Positions 36,605 to 41,098 of a stretch of DNA of 41,098 nucleotides are shown piece by piece (positions within the stretch are counted from its first letter, which is position 1; each line of letters starts with the position of its first letter). Made by a program: the position numbers and the translations under genes. The DNA comes from a virus: positions 1 through 41,098 of IMG/VR virus record IMGVR_UViG_3300044700_000452. One strand, 5' to 3'. Under the pieces are notes generated by a model. It made no database searches. It was given only the letters and a program-made list of their open reading frames with translations, and was not told the origin of the DNA.

Positions 36605-38460
36605 CAACGACTCCGGCTGTATGGGTTGATGCGACCCGCAGGCCGGACGGTCAGATCCCGCAGGGGGCCGGATCTGTTCGCGCTGTTTGCCGTCAGGGCG
36701 CTGTAGCCCTTATGACCGATGGTGAACTGCGTCACCTGCGGAGCGCCCGCGCTGCTCTGCCCGGCGAAGGTAGCGCGGGCTGCGTCCATCCCGCCGAGTG
36801 CCTGAACAGCGGAGGCGGGCGCGACCAGTTCCGACTGTGGCTCAATCATCGCAAGTTGCTGATCGGGCATGTAGCCGGAGCGGAACGAGGGCGGGGGCGT
36901 GGAGAGGATCGTGGCGACCTGCGCGGCCCCGGCGACTCCTGCGGCGACGGCAGCGATCTGTGGAAACGGTGGGGGCAGGGGGAGTGCAAGAGCATTACTT
37001 ACGGCGCGGGCGATGTTGATTGTCGCCTCCGCGACAGCAGCGCCCTGCTGGATGGCGAATAGCGCCTTCAGCCCGGCCTTGCTCTGGGCGATGCCCGCAT
37101 CCATCAGCGACCCGGCGAGGCTGGAGACGGAGGCGAGAAGCTCGGCGGTCACCGACAGTTGCGCGTCGGCGGCGCGCTCTGACATCTGGCGCTGCTCGTC
37201 CAGGGCGGCGGCGTTCTCGTCGGCTATAGCGGCGTTACCCTCCGCGATGATCGCGCCCTTGTCCCGCTGGTATCGCTGCTCCAGGGCCAGCCGCGCATCT
37301 CGTCCCGCCTGCTCAATCTCCGCTTGCTTGAGTTCGTTGCCCTCGGCTGCGGCAAGCTGCTCCGTCAGGCTGGCGTTCAGCGCAGCCATCTGATCGGCGC
37401 GGGCTTGATCCAGGGCTTCGATCTCCGTCAGCCGGTCGCTGTTGGCTTCGCGTTCGATGTCGCGCAGGGAGGCGACCCCATCGGCGTAATCCTGCTCGGC
37501 GGCGGCGCGGGCCTTCAGCAGTTCTGTCAGATCCGCCTCGGCTTCGGCTCTGGCCCGTGCGGCAAGCTCGGCGGCCTTCTCCACCTCGATAGCTCCGGAG
37601 GTCGCAGCCTTCCCCTGCTGCTTCGCCTTCCCGAGCTTCTCATGGGCGACCCGGTTGTCGCGCAGCGCGTCAGAGGTGCGCGTCAGCCCATCCTGTAGCG
37701 CCCCCTCCTCCATGTTGAACTCATCGGTGGAGGTCGTCAGCCCGTCGATGATCTGCGCGGCCATGTTGTATTCTTGCAGGGGCAGGGCTTCCCCGATGTC
37801 CCCGACAAGCGCTGACACCTGGCCGGTGATGCTGGCCTGCTGTGCGCGCAGTTCTGACAGCCGCTTCCGGGTCGTCTCGGTCGCAGCCTGGTACTGCGCC
37901 AGCCCGGAGATCCCGGCGTCAATCATAGCGGACTGCGCTTCCGTCATCAGCCCAAGCTCGACCTTCGCGCCCCGGATCGCCGCCTCGGTGTCGGCGTAGA
38001 GCGGCGCGGTCGCGGCGGTGAGGGCGTTCTGCTCCTCCGTCAGCCGGGTAGCGGTCGCGGCTTCCTCGTTCCAGCCGGCATAGGCGGCGGAGAGGAGGGC
38101 AACGGCAGAGAGGACGGCGCCGAGGGCGAAGGCGGCGGCAGTCGCGCTGACACCCAGAGCGGCAGCAGCCTCGGCAGCCAACTCCCCAACGTCCGCGACA
38201 TCGGCCAGCCCCCGCGCGCTGTCCGCAGCGGCAGGGGAGAGCAGCGACAGCGCCCCGGCTGCCTTTGCTGCCGACCCGCCCGCCTTCCCCATCGAATCCC
38301 CGACGCGCCCCGCCTCGTCTTGGAGCGCCTTCATCTTCTTGTCGGCGGTGTCCGCAGCCGCGCCTGTTGAGGCGAGTGCCTTGTTTGCGGTCGCAGTCGC
38401 GGCGGTGAGTTGCGAGGTGTCGCCGGTGAAGGTGACCTTGACGTTGGTGGGCGCGGGCAT
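36604..38460 (-). CDS. Tape measure protein
   Basis: The 618-aa protein is Ala-rich and mostly helical, with coiled-coil stretches (EKAAELAARARAEAEADLTELLKARAAAEQDYADGV, DQARADQMAALNASLTEQLAAAEGN). Two hydrophobic helices occur: residues about 95-125 (ALGVSATAAAFALGAVLSAVALLSAAYAGW) and about 495-540 (AVAEATINIARAVSNALALPLPPPFPQIAAVAAGVAGAA). VKVTFTGDTSQLTAATATANKALA at the start is typical of phage tail-length proteins. Length would predict a tail near 90 nm at about 1.5 angstrom per residue. A dispersed motif lies 46 bases before the stop. Confidence 0.8.
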   Translation of the reverse strand: MPAPTNVKVTFTGDTSQLTAATATANKALASTGAAADTADKKMKALQDEAGRVGDSMGKAGGSAAKAAGALSLLSPAAADSARGLADVADVGELAAEAAAALGVSATAAAFALGAVLSAVALLSAAYAGWNEEAATATRLTEEQNALTAATAPLYADTEAAIRGAKVELGLMTEAQSAMIDAGISGLAQYQAATETTRKRLSELRAQQASITGQVSALVGDIGEALPLQEYNMAAQIIDGLTTSTDEFNMEEGALQDGLTRTSDALRDNRVAHEKLGKAKQQGKAATSGAIEVEKAAELAARARAEAEADLTELLKARAAAEQDYADGVASLRDIEREANSDRLTEIEALDQARADQMAALNASLTEQLAAAEGNELKQAEIEQAGRDARLALEQRYQRDKGAIIAEGNAAIADENAAALDEQRQMSERAADAQLSVTAELLASVSSLAGSLMDAGIAQSKAGLKALFAIQQGAAVAEATINIARAVSNALALPLPPPFPQIAAVAAGVAGAAQVATILSTPPPSFRSGYMPDQQLAMIEPQSELVAPASAVQALGGMDAARATFAGQSSAGAPQVTQFTIGHKGYSALTANSANRSGPLRDLTVRPAGRINPYSRSR

Positions 38461-38467
38461 GACTACC

Positions 38468-38944
38468 TCACAGGATCAGGGGTGCGGCGGTGACGGTGGG
38501 GCCGCCGCCGGTCGGGCGCAGGCGCTGAGGCTTGGACGGGCGGGCGAGTTCTGCGACGATGGCGGCAGTCATCTGCTCCACCGCGACGGGCCAGAGGGTG
38601 TCGGTGACCTCCCCGATCAGGCGGTCAGCGTAGCTCCCCTCTCCCCGGCGCCGCTCGACTGCTCCGACGTAGGGCGCCCCCGTGTCCCATGACTTCGCCT
38701 CGTTGGAGATCGTCATGCCGATGCTGTCCGCCTCGGTCGTCTGGATCTTGCCCTTCCATTTGGCGAGGGAGACATTCCTGGGGGCCGTCGGGGGGCGGCC
38801 CTTGTACTTCCAGCCGACCCACTTCGATGTGATGAAGGAGAGCGCATCCGTCTGGAACCGGCGCAGCGGCTTGCGCTCGGCATCGGCTAACCGCCTCTGG
38901 ATCTGACTGCTGAAGTTGGCGGTGGTGGTCGCGGTGACGGACAT
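38468..38944 (-). CDS. gp10-like tail-module protein, 158 aa
   Basis: ATG 38944 lies close behind the stop of the previous gene. MSVTATTTANFSSQIQRRLADAERKPLRRFQTDALSFITSKWVGW begins with a helix. The middle is polar, with SLAKWKGKIQTTEADSIGMTISNEAKSWDTGAPYVGAVERRRGEGSYADRL, resembling the Y-x-x-x-x-E-R/G shape of HK97 gp10-type tail-completion proteins. The end is helical. Role in tail assembly is inferred; sequence evidence is modest. Confidence 0.45.
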   Translation of the reverse strand: MSVTATTTANFSSQIQRRLADAERKPLRRFQTDALSFITSKWVGWKYKGRPPTAPRNVSLAKWKGKIQTTEADSIGMTISNEAKSWDTGAPYVGAVERRRGEGSYADRLIGEVTDTLWPVAVEQMTAAIVAELARPSKPQRLRPTGGGPTVTAAPLIL

Positions 38945-38946
38945 GT

Positions 38947-39390
38947 CTACCTCCGCCCCATTGTAGCCGGTGCGACGGGTCGGCGGGAGGCTTCCAAGCG
39001 GCGCGCTTCCTTCTGTCGGCGGTTGACCTCCTCTGCATTGATCGCGGCCATCAGTTCCAGCCGCAGATCATCGGCGTAGCGGGTGACGACCTCCGGGATC
39101 AGTGTCTCGTAGAGCGGGGAGGTTTCCCCCTTGCGATGAACGAAGGTGACATGATCGGCATCGTTCTCCAGATCAAAGCCGATCTGCGGATAGTGGACGT
39201 GGAGTTCGTAGCCCCACGCATCCCGGCTGGTTCCGGTATCGACCGGCCATGCGTCCTGGATGTCCTCAACGATCAGATCCGCATAGTCTCGTAGGATGCC
39301 GATCTCCTTCGCCGTCAAGCTACGCGGGCGCCCGTGGCTCTGGAGCAGGTAGGTGGCGATGCTCTGGAGCAGCACGGGATAGCGGAACAT
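38947..39390 (-). CDS. HK97 gp10-like tail protein, 147 aa
   Basis: Starts at ATG 39390, overlapping the preceding stop. After a helical start (LTAKEIGILRDYADLIVEDIQDAW) it has PVDTGTSRDAWGYELHVHY, the P-V-DTG-x-x-R/L-x-x-W signature of gp10-like tail-completion proteins. Strands and DHVTFVHRKGETSPLYETLIPEVVTRYADDL follow. It is placed upstream of the tape measure with the similar-sized 38468 gene. The fit to the family pattern is good around the DTG motif. Confidence 0.6.
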   Translation of the reverse strand: MFRYPVLLQSIATYLLQSHGRPRSLTAKEIGILRDYADLIVEDIQDAWPVDTGTSRDAWGYELHVHYPQIGFDLENDADHVTFVHRKGETSPLYETLIPEVVTRYADDLRLELMAAINAEEVNRRQKEARRLEASRRPVAPATMGRR

Positions 39391-39557
39391 CAGGCGCCGC
39401 CCCGGAGCATGGCTACCAGATCGATCCGGTTCGGGTCGGGGCGCGCTGCCTGTGCAGACTTCGCCGGGACAGACTTCGCCGCCCGTGCGTACAGCCAGCC
39501 GAGGAGGCGCCCTTGCGCTTCGGGGGTCAGACCGTAGGCGGCGTCAGGATGCCCCAT
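39390..39557 (-). CDS. Second tail-chaperone frame (T-like), own start or -1 frameshift product
   Basis: From ATG 39557 the product is 55 aa (MGHPDAAYGLTPEAQGRLLGWLYARAAKS ...), with GGAG eight bases upstream. The same frame is open without a stop well upstream (beyond 39700), overlapping the previous gene by more than 100 bases. It is in -1 relation to that gene. A T run (five T on the minus strand at 39617-39613) lies in the overlap, so a -1 slip could fuse the two, as in lambda G-T tail chaperones. Either independent translation or fusion is possible. Confidence 0.45.
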   Translation of the reverse strand: MGHPDAAYGLTPEAQGRLLGWLYARAAKSVPAKSAQAARPDPNRIDLVAMLRGGA

Positions 39558-39577
39558 GAACTCCACTCCTGCCCCGG

Positions 39578-39946
39578 TCAGGAGGTAGTCAACGGCGCCG
39601 TCCGGGGCGCAGAAAAATCCCGCGTCTTGATCGCCCCGTCCATCGTCGCGTACAACCGCCCGTTGATCTCGGTCAGGCAGGCAGCCCCGGCGGTGATGAT
39701 CTCGATCAGCGACCAACCGAGATCGTCAGACAGATAGGCGGCGGAGTCGCCGGGGGTGGACGGGGCGGGCATCGGGCCGATCTGGCAGGCGGTGATGATG
39801 TCCGCCCACAGCGGGAGGGCGTCTACATGCTCCTCCAGCGTCGTACCACGGGGGGCGGTCGCAGCACGTTTGGAGAGGGCGAGCGCTGTCCGGTAGTCCG
39901 GCATCCGGTACTCTGCTCCGGCGTGTGTCCAGCTTCGGGCGCTCAT
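39578..39946 (-). CDS. Putative tail assembly chaperone (G-like)
   Basis: ATG 39946 overlaps the preceding stop as ATGA and gives 122 aa. It is helical: MPDYRTALALSKRAATAPRGTTLEEHVDALPLWADIITACQIG and SAAYLSDDLGWSLIEIITAGAACLTEINGRL. A small helical protein after the tail tube and before the tape measure is the usual tail-chaperone position, though two gp10-like genes intervene. It may frameshift at the TTTTT run near its end into the next frame. Confidence 0.5.
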   Translation of the reverse strand: MSARSWTHAGAEYRMPDYRTALALSKRAATAPRGTTLEEHVDALPLWADIITACQIGPMPAPSTPGDSAAYLSDDLGWSLIEIITAGAACLTEINGRLYATMDGAIKTRDFSAPRTAPLTTS

Positions 39947-40311
39947 GTCAGCACCCCAGCGGCGCGGAGGGTCGCCATCAGGGCGGGGTCGGCGGCAGCA
40001 GCATTGAGCAGGGCAGTCGTGTTGACGATGCGCGTCCCGGTCGGCGCCGGATGGACGTAGGGGATGGGGGCGCCGTCGCGCTGTACCCAGACGGTGATCA
40101 CATCGCCGCTCCGGCCTGCGATCCGCATCTGCCGGATCTTCAGCGCGCGCTTGACCTTCTCTGCGTCGTCGGGGCCGAGGTGCGAGAATCCGCCCCGGCG
40201 ATGCCGCACATGAGAGGGCTCTCGCCAATCGGGGTAGAGGGTGTCCAGCTCGCGCTCACAGGCGGCGATCTCGTCGGCGTAGCGGTCAGGGACAGGGGAT
40301 GGAGTCGGCAT
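39943..40311 (-). CDS. Unknown tail-module protein, 122 aa
   Basis: ATG 40311 is eight bases after GGAG. MPTPSPVPDRYADEIAACERELDTLYPDW is helical, followed by a basic segment (HVRHRRGGFSHLG), a strand (DVITVWVQRDGAPIPYVHP) and a C-terminal helix (NAAAADPALMATLRAAGVL). It sits between the 185-aa virion protein and the chaperone candidate. Family not recognised. Confidence 0.55.
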   Translation of the reverse strand: MPTPSPVPDRYADEIAACERELDTLYPDWREPSHVRHRRGGFSHLGPDDAEKVKRALKIRQMRIAGRSGDVITVWVQRDGAPIPYVHPAPTGTRIVNTTALLNAAAADPALMATLRAAGVLT

Positions 40312-40343
40312 AGCGGACGCTCCGGGTGACGGTGAGGGGTGGG

Positions 40344-40901
40344 TTAGATGTCGCGGCCCAGGATCAGCACCTCGAAGGTTGCGGCGGACGCGCTGCCCCC
40401 GGTGATGATGGCGAGGATGTCAGTAGAACCGGCGGCAGCAGGGACGCCCGCGACGTTGTACCAGAGGAAGAAGGCGCCGCCCCCGGTCGCGTCGGCGGTG
40501 CTGTCCGCCGGGACGATGCTCCGGTCGCTGACATCCTTCCAGACACCCCGGTTGGAGGCCAGCACCCCGAACCCGTTGGTCGCGTGCGGCCCGACCTCGA
40601 CGTAGTTGACGGCGGTGCTGGAGAGGTTCCGCACAAAGATCAGAACGACCTCATCAAAGTTGATGACATCGCCGCTGGTGTCGGTGAGGGTGCCGATCAG
40701 GTCGATAGAGGTTGTGGTGCTGGCGCCGATGCCGGTGTATCGCTTGTAGAAGCTCTTGTTGATCTGCCCGTCGCTGGTTCCGGTTGCCATGCGGATGTTG
40801 GAGAGAACCGGGGTGCGGATCGGCCCCCTGGAGATGCCTGCCGTAAACAGTTCGGTGGCGATCAGAGACAGGTCAAGGCTGGCGGTGAAGGTGCTGGACA
40901 T
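40344..40901 (-). CDS. Putative virion/tail protein, 185 aa
   Basis: ATG 40901 lies six bases after GGAG and 13 bases past the tail-tube stop. The protein MSSTFTASLDLSLIATELFTAG... is beta-rich (TSIDLIGTLTDTSGDVINFDEVVLIFVRNLSSTAVNYVEVGPH) and ends AAATFEVLILGRDI-like. The jelly-roll-like pattern suggests a minor tail or head-fibre subunit. It could instead be the main tail tube protein; gene order does not decide between it and the junction gene. Confidence 0.5.
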   Translation of the reverse strand: MSSTFTASLDLSLIATELFTAGISRGPIRTPVLSNIRMATGTSDGQINKSFYKRYTGIGASTTTSIDLIGTLTDTSGDVINFDEVVLIFVRNLSSTAVNYVEVGPHATNGFGVLASNRGVWKDVSDRSIVPADSTADATGGGAFFLWYNVAGVPAAAGSTDILAIITGGSASAATFEVLILGRDI

Positions 40902-40913
40902 GTACGGCTCCGA

Positions 40914-41098
40914 TCAGAAGACGGTGGGGAAGGGCTGGTGACAGACGCCGGTCACGCTGATCGTGGAGGGATCGCCCTCCTGCATCGTGGCGCGCAGGAC
41001 GGTGTTGGGGAAGGTGAGGCCGCGATCTGCTTCGCCGTTCCACGTTCCATCGATGGTGTAGGTGACCGTCCAGGTGCGAACATCGCTGTCCGTGGTCG
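40914..41098 (-). CDS. Putative tail tube protein, C-terminal part (joins to base 1)
   Basis: This is the C-terminal part of the gene that starts at 431. It ends with TGA at 40914 in the same frame after closing the 127-bp overlap. The final residues are TISVTGVCHQPFPTVF. The joined length, 489 bases including the stop, is a whole number of codons, which supports circular closure of the sequence. Confidence 0.55.
   Translation of the reverse strand, partial: TTDSDVRTWTVTYTIDGTWNGEADRGLTFPNTVLRATMQEGDPSTISVTGVCHQPFPTVF
40972..41098. repeat. 127-bp terminal overlap identical to bases 1-127
   Basis: Every base from 40972 to 41098 matches 1 to 127. It lies inside one gene and keeps its frame, so it marks circular or circularly permuted DNA. 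A length of 127 is a common assembly k-mer, so it is almost certainly an assembly overlap and not a packaged direct repeat. Confidence 0.9.

Larger units (their letters stand above)
1144..38907. repeat. Dispersed GTCAGATCC / GGATCTGAC motif (about 27 exact copies)
   Basis: Forward (GTCAGATCC) at 1144, 5756, 7441, 12704, 13434, 17875, 19254, 21246, 23595, 25125, 27723, 30645, 36650, 37526. Reverse at 10636, 13384, 15537, 17519, 18602, 19646, 21545, 24603, 26509, 28905, 35125, 36059, 38899. Eight near copies have ATCAGATCC (for example 4123, 31979, 39272). The extended consensus is about GGTCAGATCC(G/A)(C/G)(A/G)GGG. A random 9-mer would be expected well under once in a genome of this length. 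Only two copies are clearly intergenic. Function unknown. Confidence 0.85.

Noticed and set aside
40972-41098. Direct terminal repeat of a packaged linear genome
   Set aside because: Exact 127-bp length and location inside a gene fit an assembly overlap; no coverage evidence is available.

Overview
The window is a complete double-stranded DNA tailed-phage (siphovirus-type) genome opened at an arbitrary point inside a tail gene. Bases 40972-41098 repeat bases 1-127 exactly, so the molecule closes to a circle of about 40,971 bp. The 127-bp overlap is the size expected of an assembler k-mer and not of a biological terminal repeat. The DNA is GC-rich and densely packed, with many ATGA/TGATG/GTGA gene overlaps, AGGAGG-type ribosome sites and sigma70-like promoters (TTGACN-N17-TATAAG). 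The host is therefore a GC-rich bacterium. A MopE-type acidic Cys/Asp repeat protein is of a kind common in Myxococcota and other former Deltaproteobacteria, which is only a weak host hint.

The late region is on the minus strand, from 13292 down through coordinate 1 and on from 41098 down to 28068. In transcription order it holds two small proteins, ThyX, Zn-motif proteins, a ParB-like protein, a TET-associated-type glycosyltransferase, small and large terminase, portal, a recurrent portal-linked protein, a Tad2-like (DUF2829) protein, a scaffold-like protein, the major capsid protein, connector and tail-completion candidates, a tail tube candidate across the junction, tail chaperone candidates with a possible -1 frameshift, gp10-like proteins, tape measure, a 1074-aa Asp-box tail protein, further tail proteins, a lysis-type enzyme and a membrane-anchored coiled-coil protein. 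One plus-strand 'moron' with its own leaderless promoter (32704-33098) interrupts it.

Replication and early genes lie at 13895-28096. On the minus strand are a ribbon-helix-helix-like protein, an SF2 helicase, an XRE regulator with a perfect palindromic operator, and a DUF927 ATPase. On the plus strand, from a divergent promoter at 18859-18898, are Zn-ribbon proteins, a PrimPol-type primase, a Sak4-like P-loop ATPase, small proteins and a PAPS-reductase-family enzyme with an added helix-turn-helix. A second minus operon (27307 to 24615) encodes an XRE repressor-like protein, a DPPY DNA methyltransferase, two small proteins and a RecU-like PD-(D/E)XK nuclease. No integrase, DNA polymerase I or tRNA gene is evident. 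A tRNA T-arm/acceptor-like element (20565-20603) could be an attachment-site remnant.

Two regulatory or architectural systems stand out. First, the 9-mer GTCAGATCC/GGATCTGAC occurs about 27 times, mostly inside genes, and strictly alternates in orientation over 15 consecutive copies between 17.5 and 35.1 kb. Second, a family of promoter-operator units with GCTACAG...GCATTGAAC/GCATTGAC recurs in a 600-bp central non-coding region (13293-13894) and before two early gene sets (20047-20108, 21911-21971), which suggests one regulator for all of them.
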